64,000 bases of DNA, from contig NZ_JACHIW010000001.1 in assembly GCF_014203395.1 (NCBI RefSeq), forward strand, positions 3,021,501 to 3,085,500. Direction: 5' to 3'. Below are positions 1 to 10,655 of this stretch, piece after piece. The position numbers and the translations under genes are program-made. Under the pieces are notes generated by a model that saw only the letters and a list, made by a program, of their open reading frames with translations, did no database searches and had not been told where the DNA came from. Every line of letters starts with the position of its first letter. Position 1 is the first letter of the stretch. The stretch is from Saccharopolyspora phatthalungensis (GTDB lineage: Bacteria > Actinomycetota > Actinomycetes > Mycobacteriales > Pseudonocardiaceae).

Positions 1-1
1 G

Positions 2-643
2 CTGCTGGCCGAGCTGCGCGAGGAGCACGGCGCCGACGCGCTGGCCAGTGTGTCCACTGTGGACCTCGGTGGTGGGCTGGGCATTGCATACACCGCCGAG
101 GACGACCCGCTGCCGCCTTCGCAGCTGGCCGTCCGGCTGCACGAGATCGTCGGCAAGGAGGCGGAGAACGCGGGCATCCCGGTGCCCAAGATCGCCGTCG
201 AACCCGGCCGCGCGATCGTCGGTCCGGGCATGGTGACCGTCTACGAGGTCGGCACCGTCAAGGACGTGGCGCTGGGCAGCGACGTGGAGCGCAGGTACGT
301 CAGCGTGGACGGCGGCATGAGCGACAACATTCGCACCTCGCTCTACGACGCCGTCTACGACTGCCGGCTGGTCTCCCGCGGCGCCGAAGCGCCCGCCGTG
401 CTGTCCCGCATAGTGGGCAAACACTGTGAATCCGGTGACGTAGTGGTGCGGGATTGCTGGCTCCCGGAGGACATTGCACCGGGAGACCTGCTCGCGGTGG
501 CCGCCACCGGCGCGTACTGCTACGTGATGGCCAGCAACTACAACCGCCTGCCCAAGCCGCCCGTGGTGGCGGTTCGCAATGGTCAGGCGCGGTTGCTGCT
601 GCGCAGGGAGACCGAGGATGATCTGCTCCGGCTGGAGGTGTGA
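2..643 (+). CDS. lysA: Diaminopimelate decarboxylase, C-terminal part (cut by window edge)
   Basis: Last step of lysine synthesis: PLP-dependent decarboxylation of meso-diaminopimelate to L-lysine in the cytoplasm. Only the C-terminal ~213 codons are inside the window; the frame is open from base 2, so the N-terminal barrel domain with the PLP lysine lies upstream. Visible are the glycine loop DLGGGLGI, the EPGRAIVGP phosphate-binding segment, the CESGD active-site motif (codons at about 424-438) and the late [12 protein letters not shown] motif, all typical of LysA. The stop codon is followed at once by the GTG of hom, so the two genes are probably cotranscribed as part of the aspartate-family amino acid operon. 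Identity is secure; the true start is not visible. Confidence 0.95.
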   Translation: MLAELREEHGADALASVSTVDLGGGLGIAYTAEDDPLPPSQLAVRLHEIVGKEAENAGIPVPKIAVEPGRAIVGPGMVTVYEVGTVKDVALGSDVERRYVSVDGGMSDNIRTSLYDAVYDCRLVSRGAEAPAVLSRIVGKHCESGDVVVRDCWLPEDIAPGDLLAVAATGAYCYVMASNYNRLPKPPVVAVRNGQARLLLRRETEDDLLRLEV

Positions 644-1948
644 GTGATCCAGGACCGTGAACCGATCAGGGTCGCGCTGTTGGGGTGCGGCACCGTCGGT
701 ACCGAGGTGCTGCGACTGTTGCAGGACCAACCGGAGGAATTCGCCGCGCGCACCGGCGCGCCGATGCTGGTGACCGGGGTGGCGGTGCGCCGCCCGCATA
801 AGCACCCCGAGGTGCCCGAACACCTGCTCACCACCGACGCGCACGCGTTGGTGGAGGGCAATGTCGACGTCATCGTGGAGCTGATCGGCGGTATCGAACC
901 GGCCCGCTCGCTGCTGCTGACCGCGCTGAAGTCTGGCAAGTCGGTGGTGACCGCGAACAAGGCGCTGCTGGCCGAGCACGGTTCCGAGCTGTACGCGGCG
1001 GCCGATGCCGCCGGCGCCGACATCTACTTCGAGGCGGCCGTGGCGGGGGCGATCCCGCTGCTGCGCCCATTGCGGGAGTCGCTGGCCGGAGACCGGATCA
1101 ACCGGGTCATGGGCATCGTCAACGGCACCACGAACTACATCCTGTCCGCGATGGATTCCACCGGCGCCGGCTACTCCGAGACGCTGGACGAGGCCGGGCG
1201 GCTCGGCTACGCCGAGGCCGACCCGACCGCCGACGTGGACGGCTTCGACGCCGCCGCGAAGGCAGCCATCCTGGCCTCGCTGGCCTTCCACACCCGCGTC
1301 ACCGCCAGCGACGTGCACCGGGAGGGCATCTCCGCGGTGACGCCCGGCGACATCGCCGCCGCGCGCACCCTGGACCGCACGGTGAAGCTGCTGGCGATCT
1401 GCGAGCGGGTGGTCGACGAGGACGGCACCGAGTCGGTGTCCGCCCGCGTGCACCCTGCGATGATCCCGCGCAGCCACCCGCTGGCCGGCGTCGGCGACGC
1501 TTTCAACGCGGTGTTCGTGGAGGCCGAGGCGGCCGGGCAGCTGATGTTCTACGGGCGGGGTGCCGGGGGTGCGCCGACCGCCAGCGCGGTCCTCGGCGAC
1601 CTCGTCGCGGTGGCTCGTAACCTGGTCGTGGCGGGCAAGGGACCCCGCGAGTCGGCGCACGCGCAGTTGCCGATGCGCCCGATGGGCAAGACCCCGACTC
1701 GTTACCACATCAGCCTCGACGTGGCCGACAAACCGGGCGTGCTGTCGCAGGTCGCGGCCACGTTCAACGAGAACGATGTGAGCATTTCGGTGGTGCGTCA
1801 GCAGGGTCGGGGCGCGGAGGCCAGCCTCGTGGTGGTCACCCACACCGCCTCCGACGCGGCATTAAGGTCCACAGTGGACAAGATCGCGCAGCTACCGGTG
1901 GTGCGCGAGGTGGTCAGCGTGATGCGCGTGGAAGGTGAATCGTCGTGA
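644..1948 (+). CDS. hom: Homoserine dehydrogenase
   Basis: Reduces aspartate semialdehyde to homoserine with NAD(P)H, the branch point to threonine and methionine. The 434-residue protein has the N-terminal Rossmann motif [13 protein letters not shown] (near residues 9-21), the VVTANKALL and [10 protein letters not shown] catalytic-domain motifs, and a C-terminal ACT domain beginning near [16 protein letters not shown], which in this family gives feedback inhibition by threonine. The length matches the monofunctional Gram-positive type rather than the aspartokinase fusion. The GTG start abuts the lysA stop, and the end overlaps thrC by four bases (GTGA), so lysA-hom-thrC-thrB forms one translationally coupled unit. 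Confidence 0.96.
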   Translation: MIQDREPIRVALLGCGTVGTEVLRLLQDQPEEFAARTGAPMLVTGVAVRRPHKHPEVPEHLLTTDAHALVEGNVDVIVELIGGIEPARSLLLTALKSGKSVVTANKALLAEHGSELYAAADAAGADIYFEAAVAGAIPLLRPLRESLAGDRINRVMGIVNGTTNYILSAMDSTGAGYSETLDEAGRLGYAEADPTADVDGFDAAAKAAILASLAFHTRVTASDVHREGISAVTPGDIAAARTLDRTVKLLAICERVVDEDGTESVSARVHPAMIPRSHPLAGVGDAFNAVFVEAEAAGQLMFYGRGAGGAPTASAVLGDLVAVARNLVVAGKGPRESAHAQLPMRPMGKTPTRYHISLDVADKPGVLSQVAATFNENDVSISVVRQQGRGAEASLVVVTHTASDAALRSTVDKIAQLPVVREVVSVMRVEGESS

Positions 1949-3033
1949 CGAACATCCAGGGTGTGCCGGTGCGGATCGGCGCCGGATGGCCCGGCCTGAT
2001 CGAGGCCTACCGGGACCGGGTCGCGGTACCGGAGGGGGCGCGCATCGTGACCCTGCAGGAGGGCAACACCCCGCTGGTGCCCGCCCACCACCTCTCCGAG
2101 CTCACCGGAAGCACCGTCTACCTGAAGGTGGAGGGCGCCAACCCCACCGGCTCGTTCAAGGACCGCGGCATGACCGTGGCCATCACGCACGCGTTGGCGG
2201 AGGGCAGCAAGGCGGTCATCTGCGCCTCCACCGGCAACACCTCCGCCTCGGCCGCGGCCTACGCCGCACGCGCCGGGCTGACCTCGGCGGTGCTGGTGCC
2301 GCAGGGCAAGATCGCGCTCGGCAAGCTCGCCCAGGCCGTGGTGCACGGCGCGAAGATCCTTCAGGTTCAGGGCAACTTCGACGACTGCCTGGAACTGGCC
2401 CGCAAGACCGCTGCCGAACACCCGGTGACCCTGGTCAACTCGGTCAACCCGGTCCGGCTGGAGGGGCAGAAGACCGCCTCGTTCGAGATCTGCGACGTGC
2501 TCGGCCGGGCACCCGACGTGCACTGCCTGCCGGTCGGCAACGCGGGAAACATCACCGCGTACTGGAAGGGCTACACCGAGTACGCCCGGGACGGCGTCGT
2601 GGAGCAGACACCGCGCATGTTCGGCTTCCAGGCATCCGGTGCCGCGCCACTGGTGCACGGTCAGCCCGTCGCGCGGCCGGAGACCATCGCGACCGCCATC
2701 CGGGTCGGCAGCCCGGCGTCGTGGGCGGGCGCGGTGCGCGCCAAGGACGAGTCCGGCGGCCTGTTCGAAGCGGTGACCGACGAGCAGATCCTCGCCGCGT
2801 ACCGGACGCTGGCCGCGCGGGAAGGCGTCTTCGTCGAGCCTGCCTCGGCGTCCAGCGTCGCCGGACTGCTGGCCACCGCCGCCGACGGCCGGATCCCGCC
2901 GGGCTCGGTCGTGGTGTGCACGGTGACCGGCCACGGCCTGAAGGACCCGGACACCGCGCTGTCCGGCATGGTCGAGGTCGAGCCGTTGCCGGTGGACCCC
3001 GGGGCGGTCGCCACCGCACTGGAACTGGCATGA
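1945..3033 (+). CDS. thrC: Threonine synthase
   Basis: Converts O-phosphohomoserine to L-threonine plus phosphate using PLP. The 362-residue length is that of the short class found in Actinobacteria and Bacillus, not the ~430-residue enterobacterial form. The PLP lysine is in GSFKDRGM (about residue 72) and the substrate-binding run [17 protein letters not shown] follows; the glycine-rich [15 protein letters not shown] segment binds the cofactor phosphate. The GTG start overlaps the hom stop (GTGA), and the stop overlaps the thrB ATG (ATGA), which implies coupled translation of hom, thrC and thrB. Confidence 0.96.
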   Translation: MTNIQGVPVRIGAGWPGLIEAYRDRVAVPEGARIVTLQEGNTPLVPAHHLSELTGSTVYLKVEGANPTGSFKDRGMTVAITHALAEGSKAVICASTGNTSASAAAYAARAGLTSAVLVPQGKIALGKLAQAVVHGAKILQVQGNFDDCLELARKTAAEHPVTLVNSVNPVRLEGQKTASFEICDVLGRAPDVHCLPVGNAGNITAYWKGYTEYARDGVVEQTPRMFGFQASGAAPLVHGQPVARPETIATAIRVGSPASWAGAVRAKDESGGLFEAVTDEQILAAYRTLAAREGVFVEPASASSVAGLLATAADGRIPPGSVVVCTVTGHGLKDPDTALSGMVEVEPLPVDPGAVATALELA

Positions 3034-3959
3034 CCGGACGGGGTGTGACCGGGCTGCCGGTTTCGGCTGTCCGGGTGACAGTGCCCGCCTCCACCGCGAA
3101 CCTCGGCTCCGGGTTCGACACGCTCGGCATGGCGTTGTCCTTGTACGACACGGTTTCCGTGCGGGTCGTCGACGGTGTGGCGGGTTCGGCGAGCGTGGCG
3201 GTCGAGGGGCAGGGCGCCGACGCGTTGCCCACCGACGGGCGTCACCTGGTGGTGCGAGTCATCCACAAGGCGTTGGCCGAACTGGGTTTTCCGGCCCCGG
3301 CGCTGCGGTTGCACTGCCAGAACGCGATTCCGCAGTCCCGCGGGCTGGGCTCCTCGGCGGCGGCCATCGTCGCCGGGGTCGCCGCCGCCTTCGGGCTCGC
3401 CGGGTTCGACTTGCGGGACAAGGAAATCGCCGAACGCGCGTTGCAGTTGGCGGCGGTCCGCGAAGGGCATGCGGACAACGCGGCGGCGAGCCTGTTCGGC
3501 GGATTTGTCGTCGCTTGGCAGGAATCCGGGCGCTTCCATGCGGTCCGGATGCAACCGCATCCAGACGTGTCACCAATCGTCCTTGTCCCCCAAGCCGAGT
3601 CGTCGACGCACACCACCCGCGGCCTGCTCCCCGAACGGGTTCCGCATGCCGATGCCGCGTTCGCGGCCAGCCGCGCGGCGCTGGCGGTGCATGCCATCAC
3701 CAGTGATCCAACGTTGCTGCTGGCCGCCACCGACGACCGGCTGCACCAGGACTACCGTGAGTCGGCTTGGCCGGAGACTATCGCGCTGGTCCGCCAGTTG
3801 CGCGCGGCCGGCATCGCCGCTGCAGTGTCCGGTGCGGGCCCGACAGTACTGGCGTTCCCGCCCGGCGGGGCGCTTCCGGCCGAAATTGCGCCGAACGGCT
3901 TCGACGCGCTGCTTCTTCCAGTCGATCAGGACGGTGTGCGGGTCGAGCCGCAGGACTGA
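3030..3959 (+). CDS. thrB: Homoserine kinase
   Basis: GHMP-family kinase that phosphorylates homoserine to O-phosphohomoserine, the substrate of the preceding threonine synthase. The 309-residue protein starts [21 protein letters not shown], has the ATP-binding GHMP motif [15 protein letters not shown] near residues 101-115 and the late [11 protein letters not shown] motif. The frame is open far upstream, but the ATG at 3030 is chosen because it overlaps the thrC stop by four bases and gives the family length. It ends the threonine operon; a strong stem-loop starts two bases past the stop codon. Confidence 0.95.
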   Translation: MTGRGVTGLPVSAVRVTVPASTANLGSGFDTLGMALSLYDTVSVRVVDGVAGSASVAVEGQGADALPTDGRHLVVRVIHKALAELGFPAPALRLHCQNAIPQSRGLGSSAAAIVAGVAAAFGLAGFDLRDKEIAERALQLAAVREGHADNAAASLFGGFVVAWQESGRFHAVRMQPHPDVSPIVLVPQAESSTHTTRGLLPERVPHADAAFAASRAALAVHAITSDPTLLLAATDDRLHQDYRESAWPETIALVRQLRAAGIAAAVSGAGPTVLAFPPGGALPAEIAPNGFDALLLPVDQDGVRVEPQD

Positions 3960-3960
3960 C

Positions 3961-4001
3961 GGGGCCGTGAATCCGGGCCGGAAGGCCCTGTTCACGGCCC
4001 C
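3961..4001. terminator. Large stem-loop at end of thr operon
   Basis: Outer arms GGGGCCGTGAA (3961-3971) and TTCACGGCCCC (3991-4001) are perfectly complementary, and inside them GGGCC/GGCCC pair around a GGAA tetraloop. It starts immediately after the thrB stop. There is no clear T run behind it, so it could end transcription with Rho help or protect the 3' end of the mRNA. Confidence 0.6.
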
Positions 4002-4732
4002 GGAACCGGCGCCTTGCGCCGGGGTGGTACAAAGGAAGTGTCGTCGGGGACCAGCGGCTTTCGCCGGGGAGTTGCCGACGGCGTGATCTAACCGGGCGTC
4101 CCACACGCCCAGGGGGTTGTTGCACCCGAACTATGGGGCGTCTACCCTCAAGGTCAATCAGTCACCGCGCCCAGGGCGCCGGTGCCGTGTCCGGAACATC
4201 GTTTTCCGGGGCGCATCTCCCGCCGTGAATTGACTCCACCCGCCACGGGTGAAGATCAACTTAGGGAGGTTCGGCGATCGCGGTGACCGAGGCAGGAGTT
4301 GTCAACTCAATTGAGTTCGCTTCGGGGCGATCGGCGGTGCACATCCGTTGCCGATGTCGGGGTGGGGGCCTTAAGTTCCACGGTGTGGCCCTCAAGGTGA
4401 CCATGGCACCGGCTCGAGGACCCGGAGCTCCCCGGTTCACCGCCGGGGCGCAAGTTGAGTCGGGGATTCCTGGAATGAGGCGGCAGCAGGGCGTGCATCG
4501 GCACGTGTGGATCGGAGTAGATGCGTCGCACACGGGACACGCGAGCCGGGTACCTCCCACCGCCCGGTGCTGCTGGTTCCCCGAGCCATCGCCGAAATCG
4601 GTCGCGCCGCGTGCGCGGAGCTGATCCGACCGGCAAAAGGGCTGGTAGCACACACCGGCCGCCCGCACTCCAGAGCGGGCGGGCAATCCGCTGGGCCGCG
4701 TAGGAGGCGCGGTCCGGTCAGGAAGGACATTC
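4002..4732 (+). other. Long gene-free region upstream of rho
   Basis: About 730 bases with no convincing reading frame on either strand: the open frames here lack family motifs and have poor codon use. A TTGACT hexamer at 4230-4235 could be a -35 box, without a convincing -10. Overlapping palindromes lie at 4296-4315 (listed separately). A good ribosome-binding site (AGGAAGGAC) lies just before the rho GTG. Such a long leader fits the known autoregulation of rho in other bacteria, but that is inference. Confidence 0.4.
4296..4315. promoter_or_regulatory. Overlapping palindromes in rho upstream region
   Basis: GAGTTG-T-CAACTC (4296-4308) overlaps the perfect palindrome CTCAATTGAG (4306-4315). 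The short AT-richer stretch stands out from its GC-rich surroundings. It could be a binding site for a dimeric regulator or alternative hairpins in a long leader RNA. No regulator is recognised. Confidence 0.35.
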
Positions 4733-6592
4733 GTGAGCAACACCGAACTGTTGAGCAGCGAGGCGAGGAACGCCTCTTCGGCTGGCCAGCAGGAATCCGA
4801 GGCCAACGGCACCCCGCGGCGACGCGGTGGGCTCTCCGGCATGGTTCTTGCCGAACTGCGCCAACTCGCGGGGGAACTGGGGATCGAGACTGGTGGTCTG
4901 CGCAAGGGCGACCTGATCGCGGCCATCAAGGAGAAGCAGGGAGGCACCACGGCGCCGCGTACCCGCACGGCCAGGAAGAGCCCGGCCCGCGCCGAGGAAG
5001 CATCGGCCGCCAAGGCCCACCAGCCGGCGCTGGACGAGGCCGAGGGCGCCCCGCGCGAGACCGCCGCCGAGCTCAGCTCCAACGGGGCCCCCACCCGCGG
5101 TCGCACCCGTCGGCCGCAGGCCGCCGAGGCCGGCGGTGAGGACGAAACCCGGCGCGGCAACCGCAGGCGTCGTTCGTCCGGGCGTGCTGGCGCGGGCACC
5201 GAATCGAGTGGTGCCGAGGAGCAGCGCGGTACCGAGCGCAAGCCGGACAACCGCGACAACCGGCAGGAGCGGGACAACCGGCAGGAGCGGGACAACCGCC
5301 CGGAGCGGGACAACCGGGAGAATCGGCAGGACCGGGACAACCGCCAGGACGATGACGACGAGGGCGGTCGTCGGGGTCGTGGCCGCCGGTTCCGCGATCG
5401 CCGCCGCAACCGCGGCCGCGGCGAGGGCGGCGAGCCGGAGGTCCGCGAGGACGACGTACTGCTGCCGGTGGCCGGAATCCTGGACGTGCTGGAGAACTAC
5501 GCCTTCGTGCGCACCTCCGGCTACCTGGCCGGCCCGAACGACGTCTACGTGTCGCTGTCGCTGGTCCGCAAGTACGGCCTGCGTCGCGGCGACGCGATCA
5601 AGGGCGTCATCCGGCAGCCGCGGGAGGGCGAGCAGCAGCGGCAGAAGTTCAACCCGCTGGTGCGGGTGGACTCCATCAACGGCCTGGACCCGGACGCGGC
5701 GAAGAGCCGCCCCGAGTTCCACAAGCTGACCCCGCTCTACCCGAACGAGCGACTGCGCCTCGAGACCGAGCCGCACAACCTGACCGGCCGGATCATCGAC
5801 CTGGTGATGCCCGTCGGCAAGGGCCAGCGCGCGCTGATCGTCTCGCCGCCGAAGGCCGGCAAGACGATGGTGCTGCAGGCGATCGCCAACGCGATCACCA
5901 CGAACAACCCGGAATGCCACCTGATGGTCGTCCTCGCCGACGAGCGTCCGGAAGAGGTCACCGACATGCAGCGCTCGGTCAAGGGTGAGGTCATCGCCTC
6001 CACCTTCGACCGGCCGCCGTCGGACCACACCACGGTCGCGGAGCTGTCCATCGAGCGGGCCAAGCGGCTCGTCGAGATGGGCCACGACGTGGTCGTCCTG
6101 CTGGACTCGATCACCCGGCTGGGTCGCGCCTACAACCTGGCGGCCCCGGCGTCCGGGCGAATTCTGTCCGGTGGTGTGGACTCGACCGCGCTGTACCCGC
6201 CGAAGCGGTTCCTCGGCGCGGCCCGCAACATCGAGAACGGCGGCTCGCTGACCATCTTCGCCACGGCGCTGGTGGAGACCGGTTCCACGATGGACACGGT
6301 CATCTTCGAGGAGTTCAAGGGCACCGGTAACGCGGAGCTGAAGCTGGACCGCAAGCTCGCGGACAAGCGGCTGTTCCCGGCGGTCGACGTGGACTCCTCC
6401 AGCACCCGGAAGGACGAGATCCTGCTCTCGCCCGACGAGCTGGCCGTCACCCACAAGCTGCGCCGGGTGCTCGCCGCGCTCGACGCGCAGCAGGCGCTGG
6501 AGCTCCTGCAGGACCGGCTGCGCAAGTCGCGTACCAACATCGAGTTCCTGATGCAGGTCGCCAAGACCACCCCGGGCAAGGACGACGACTGA
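4733..6592 (+). CDS. rho: Transcription termination factor Rho
   Basis: Hexameric RNA-dependent ATPase/translocase that ends transcription at Rho-dependent sites. The 619-residue protein is longer than the ~420-residue E. coli form because of an N-terminal extension: a Rho_N-like segment near residues 35-70, then a charged, low-complexity insert (about residues 75-235) rich in Arg, Asn, Gly and Glu with repeats such as DNRQER and DNRPER. Such inserts are usual in Actinobacteria and bind extra RNA. The RNA-binding domain begins near LPVAGILDVLENYAFVR, Walker A is SPPKAGKTM (about residue 372) and Walker B is VVVLLDSITR (about residue 452). The GTG start has AGGAAGGAC six bases upstream. Confidence 0.96.
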   Translation: MSNTELLSSEARNASSAGQQESEANGTPRRRGGLSGMVLAELRQLAGELGIETGGLRKGDLIAAIKEKQGGTTAPRTRTARKSPARAEEASAAKAHQPALDEAEGAPRETAAELSSNGAPTRGRTRRPQAAEAGGEDETRRGNRRRRSSGRAGAGTESSGAEEQRGTERKPDNRDNRQERDNRQERDNRPERDNRENRQDRDNRQDDDDEGGRRGRGRRFRDRRRNRGRGEGGEPEVREDDVLLPVAGILDVLENYAFVRTSGYLAGPNDVYVSLSLVRKYGLRRGDAIKGVIRQPREGEQQRQKFNPLVRVDSINGLDPDAAKSRPEFHKLTPLYPNERLRLETEPHNLTGRIIDLVMPVGKGQRALIVSPPKAGKTMVLQAIANAITTNNPECHLMVVLADERPEEVTDMQRSVKGEVIASTFDRPPSDHTTVAELSIERAKRLVEMGHDVVVLLDSITRLGRAYNLAAPASGRILSGGVDSTALYPPKRFLGAARNIENGGSLTIFATALVETGSTMDTVIFEEFKGTGNAELKLDRKLADKRLFPAVDVDSSSTRKDEILLSPDELAVTHKLRRVLAALDAQQALELLQDRLRKSRTNIEFLMQVAKTTPGKDDD

Positions 6593-6625
6593 CCGGTTCC
6601 GACCGGCAGCTCAGTCCCACCCGAC

Positions 6626-6666
6626 GGCAGGGCCCGCACCGACCCCGGTGCGGGCCCTGCCGCTTT
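6626..6666. terminator. Intrinsic terminator after rho
   Basis: Perfect 15-bp stem, arms 6626-6640 and 6647-6661 (GGCAGGGCCCGCACC and its complement), six-base loop, followed by CGCTTTT. It is a classic intrinsic terminator 30 bases after the rho stop codon. Confidence 0.85.
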
Positions 6667-6680
6667 TCCAGGGGCGTGAC

Positions 6681-6734
6681 GTGAGCATGGGAACCTTCCT
6701 GTCATTTTGGTGACAGGAAAGTTCCCATGCTCAC
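6681..6734. repeat. Dispersed repeat, inverted pair forming a hairpin
   Basis: Minus-oriented copy at 6684-6704 and plus-oriented copy at 6711-6731 of the TGACAGGAARGTTCCCATGC element, with loop TTTTGG. The pairing extends outward through GTG/CAC to 24 bp with one mismatch. It sits between rho and the convergent membrane-protein gene whose stop is 17 bases away. Confidence 0.9.
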
Positions 6735-6750
6735 ACCGGGGGAGGGTGGG

Positions 6751-7191
6751 TCAGGCCTGGCAGCACTCCGGGGCGTCGCGGTCGTGGTAGGCGCGGACCA
6801 GCAGCACGGTCAGCAGCGCGACGGCGACCGGGCCGACGGTGAGGGCCGCGAAGACGGGTAGCTGCAGTCCGTCCACGGCCAGGGCGCAGGCCACCATCAG
6901 CAGCGGGTAGCTGAACCGCAGGATGCGTTGCCAGCGGAAGCTCCAGCGGACGTGACCGGCGCTGAGCAGGGCCAGCCCGGCGGCGAACCCGAACAGCAGC
7001 GGGGCCGAGAGATCCACGTCCCGATCGGGGTGAGGGCTCCGCACGAGCAACTGGTCGAGGAGAGCAGCGATGCCGACGGAGCTGCCGAGGAAGAGCAGGG
7101 GGAGGGAAATCCACGACCGCACCGTGAGCTTTCCCAGGATCGAACACAGCAGCACGCGTTGAGGATGAACGGTGTATCGCCGCGCGTGCAT
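6751..7191 (-). CDS. Small integral membrane protein, function unknown
   Basis: A 146-residue protein with about four hydrophobic segments ([49 protein letters not shown] and [16 protein letters not shown]) separated by short basic loops, so it should span the cytoplasmic membrane. No enzymatic motif or known family is recognised. It is convergent with rho and divergent from rpmE. The first ATG gives a hydrophilic leader [12 protein letters not shown] that may not be real; a GTG about 26 codons in (VRSWISLPL), with GGGAAAG upstream, is another possible start. Confidence 0.55.
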   Translation of the reverse strand: MHARRYTVHPQRVLLCSILGKLTVRSWISLPLLFLGSSVGIAALLDQLLVRSPHPDRDVDLSAPLLFGFAAGLALLSAGHVRWSFRWQRILRFSYPLLMVACALAVDGLQLPVFAALTVGPVAVALLTVLLVRAYHDRDAPECCQA

Positions 7192-7400
7192 CCTCGGTTC
7201 CCGGCGGCTCGGCAGACGGTGCGTTTGCTGCGTTAGGCGGTTGCGCGGGCGCGACGAACGGCCCCTCCGGAATACCGGACCGACCCCCTGCGTTGCAGGT
7301 CACGAGCCCTGGTCTGGCAGAATGCAGGGTTGATCCGGCACCGGTTCACCGCGCGGCAGTCACCGCGTGGACCCGGCGGCCAAGTAGAGAGGACAAGCCG

Positions 7401-7622
7401 TTGAAGGTTGGCATTCACCCCGAGTACGTGGTGACGCAGGTGACCTGCGGTTGCGGCAACAGCTTCACCACCCGCAGCACCCGCACCACCGGCCAGATCA
7501 CCGCTGAGGTCTGTTCCAAGTGCCACCCGTTCTACACGGGTAAGCAGAAGATCCTGGACACCGGTGGCCGCGTGGCCCGCTTCGAGGCCCGCTACGGCAA
7601 GCGCGACAAGACGCGTAAGTAG
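7401..7622 (+). CDS. rpmE: 50S ribosomal protein L31, zinc-binding type
   Basis: Component of the large ribosomal subunit. The 73-residue protein begins [16 protein letters not shown] and carries the zinc ligands Cys16, Cys18, Cys38 and Cys41 (CGC and CSKC), which mark the zinc-containing L31 form that is replaced by a cysteine-free paralogue under zinc limitation in many Actinobacteria. The frame is open further upstream, but TTG at 7401 is chosen because AGAGGACAAG precedes it and every L31 starts at this residue. It lies between rho and prfA, the usual actinobacterial order. Confidence 0.95.
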   Translation: MKVGIHPEYVVTQVTCGCGNSFTTRSTRTTGQITAEVCSKCHPFYTGKQKILDTGGRVARFEARYGKRDKTRK

Positions 7623-7630
7623 CTGCGCCG

Positions 7631-7678
7631 ACGGCGCCCGTTCCACGCGAGCAGCGCGGGACGGGCGCCGTTGTTGCG
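7631..7678. terminator. Terminator after rpmE
   Basis: Arms ACGGCGCCCGT (7631-7641) and ACGGGCGCCGT (7661-7671) pair perfectly around a 19-base loop and are followed by a T-rich run. It separates rpmE from prfA. Confidence 0.75.
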
Positions 7679-7719
7679 TTTGGTGTCCGAACGTCCGCAG
7701 CAAGTGAAGAGGGTCGCCA

Positions 7720-8787
<1,068 letters not shown>

Positions 8788-8796
8788 GCTGACGAC

Positions 8797-9669
8797 GTGA
8801 GTCGACAGCCCTTGCGCCTGGCCATTCTCGAGGCGGAACGCATGCTCTCCGCAGCGGGTGTGGCAAGCCCCCGCACCGATGCCGAGTTGCTCGCCGCGCA
8901 TCTGCTCGGGGTCGAACGCACCAAGCTGATGATGGTGCCGCTGGTCGATCCGCCGGTCGTCCAGGCGCTGCACGACCTAGTGCGTCGGCGCGCTGCGCGC
9001 GTGCCGTTGCAGCATCTCACCGGCACTGCGGCGCTAGGAAACGTCACGCTGAGTGTCGGGCCGGGAGTGTTCGTGCCTCGCCCGGAGACAGAGCTGCTGC
9101 TCGCGTGGGGCTTGGCGACGCTGGAAGGCGTGGACCGGCCGACCGTGGTGGACCTCTGCACAGGGTCCGGGGCGCTTGCCTTGGCGATGGCTAACGCCCG
9201 CCCGGACGCCAATGTGCATGCGGTCGAGAAGGATCCGGCCGCGCTCGCCTGGGCCCGCCGGAACGCCGACCGGCAGGCGCAGGCCGGTGACACCCCGATC
9301 CGGCTTTACGCGGGGGACGTCACCGATCCGACGCTGTTCATGGAGCTGGAGGGCCTGGTCGACCTGGTCCTCTGCAACCCGCCGTACGTGCCGGAGGGCA
9401 CCCCGGTGCCGCCGGAGGTCCGCAACCACGACCCGCACGAGGCCGTGTTCGGCGGCCATGACGGTCTCGACGTGGTCCGCCGCGTCGTCGGCTGCGCGGC
9501 TCGGCTGCTTCGCCCGGGCGGCGGGGTGGCCATCGAGCACGACGACACCCACGGCGGTTCGGTGCCCGCCCTTCTGCGTGCCCGCCGTGTACTCGACGAC
9601 GTCCAGGAGCACACCGACCTCGCAGGTCGCCCCCGCTTCGCCACCGCCCGCCGCGCCTGCTCACGGTGA
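8797..9669 (+). CDS. prmC: Release factor glutamine methyltransferase
   Basis: Transfers a methyl group from S-adenosylmethionine to the glutamine of the GGQ motif of release factors, whose gene is directly upstream. The 290-residue protein has the helical N-terminal domain, the SAM-binding motif VVDLCTGSGALALAMA (about residues 115-130) and the substrate-binding NPPY motif in LVLCNPPYVPEG (about residues 191-202). GTG start nine bases after the prfA stop; no strong ribosome-binding site, so coupling to prfA is likely. Two dispersed repeats follow the stop codon. Confidence 0.95.
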   Translation: MSRQPLRLAILEAERMLSAAGVASPRTDAELLAAHLLGVERTKLMMVPLVDPPVVQALHDLVRRRAARVPLQHLTGTAALGNVTLSVGPGVFVPRPETELLLAWGLATLEGVDRPTVVDLCTGSGALALAMANARPDANVHAVEKDPAALAWARRNADRQAQAGDTPIRLYAGDVTDPTLFMELEGLVDLVLCNPPYVPEGTPVPPEVRNHDPHEAVFGGHDGLDVVRRVVGCAARLLRPGGGVAIEHDDTHGGSVPALLRARRVLDDVQEHTDLAGRPRFATARRACSR

Positions 9670-9686
9670 CGGCAGTGGTGGTGGGG

Positions 9687-9766
9687 TGACAGGAAGGTTC
9701 CCATGCTTCGCCCACCGCCTGGCGTGCTTGCTCGTGGTGGTGGGGTGACAGGAAGGTTCCCATGCT
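9687..9766 (+). repeat. Dispersed repeat, two direct copies
   Basis: Copies of TGACAGGAAGGTTCCCATGC+T at 9687-9707 and 9746-9766, 59 bases apart, each preceded by GGTGGTGGGG and followed by TCGCCCACC. They fill the gap between the convergent prmC and hydrolase genes. Confidence 0.9.
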
Positions 9767-9785
9767 TCGCCCACCGGGCCCGGGA

Positions 9786-10655
9786 TCAGTTGTTGGTGTT
9801 GACGAACTCCCGCAGCAGGGCATTGAACTCGTTGGGCTTCTCCCGGTTCGGCCAGTGGCCGGTTTCGGAGATCACCCGCAGCGACGAGCCCGGGATCGCG
9901 CCGGCGGCGTCGCGGGCGGCCGAGACCGGCACGATCGCGTCCCGCTCGCCGTGGATCACCATGACGGGGCACTGGATCCGGCCCAGGTGCGGCAGGTGGT
10001 TGATGCGCATCGCCCGCCGGTCGATGGCGTCGGCGTGCCAGTCGGCGAACACCGAGCCCCGCGCGCCGGCTTCGGAGACGATCTCGTCGACAATGGACTC
10101 CAGGTCCGGCACGGGCTGCCCACCGGTAAAGAAACCCCGGGTGAGCATCTGCCGCGCGAGGGAACGGTTGAGGCGCAACAACTTCGCCGCAAGCGGACCG
10201 GCGAACCGGGACCGCAGCAGCGCGTAGGTCAAGAAGTGGTGCGGCACCTTGTGTTGCAGGCCCGTGCTGTCCACAAGCACGAGTCCGCGCACGCGTTGCG
10301 GATGGCGCAGCGTGAAACCGGCCGCGATGCTGCCGCCCATCGACAACCCGACCAAGATCACCTCAGGCACCCGCCAAGCGTCCAGCAGCCAGCGCAGCAT
10401 CTCTTCGAAGGTGCGCTGGTTCGCGCTGCCGCGCCACGGCATGCTGCCGCCCTGGCCGGGAAGATCCGGTGCGAACACCCGATGGTCGGCCGCCAGCACC
10501 CCGATCGTGCGGCGCCAGCTCAGCAGCGCGTTGTCCGGGCCGCCACCGTGCAGCAAGACGATCGCCGGGCCGCTGGAACCCGCGCGGTAGAAGCGGATCT
10601 TGCCAGCCGGGAACTCGATCTGGTCGACCTCGACACCCTGCGGTGGGGCGGTCAT
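9786..10655 (-). CDS. Alpha/beta-fold hydrolase
   Basis: A 289-residue hydrolase with oxyanion-hole segment LLHGGGPDN, nucleophile elbow GLSMGGS (Ser about residue 118), acid residue in HGERDAIVP and catalytic His in ETGHWPNREKP. These are the marks of the epoxide-hydrolase/meta-cleavage-product hydrolase group. The opening residues (GVEVDQIEFPAGKIRFYRAG) and GGGP resemble C-C hydrolases of aromatic degradation, but no pathway genes adjoin it, so the substrate is unknown. The start is fixed by GGAGGAGAGAGAGC just upstream of the ATG. Divergent from the Sua5-family gene, convergent with prmC. Confidence 0.85.
   Translation of the reverse strand: MTAPPQGVEVDQIEFPAGKIRFYRAGSSGPAIVLLHGGGPDNALLSWRRTIGVLAADHRVFAPDLPGQGGSMPWRGSANQRTFEEMLRWLLDAWRVPEVILVGLSMGGSIAAGFTLRHPQRVRGLVLVDSTGLQHKVPHHFLTYALLRSRFAGPLAAKLLRLNRSLARQMLTRGFFTGGQPVPDLESIVDEIVSEAGARGSVFADWHADAIDRRAMRINHLPHLGRIQCPVMVIHGERDAIVPVSAARDAAGAIPGSSLRVISETGHWPNREKPNEFNALLREFVNTNN

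Noticed and set aside
4283-5139. Open frames in and over the start of rho
   Set aside because: They overlap the rho leader and its low-complexity N-terminus in other frames and resemble no known protein.
5263-5352. Short tandem repeats in rho as a mobile or regulatory repeat
   Set aside because: They encode the in-frame DNR-rich low-complexity RNA-binding insert normal for actinobacterial Rho.
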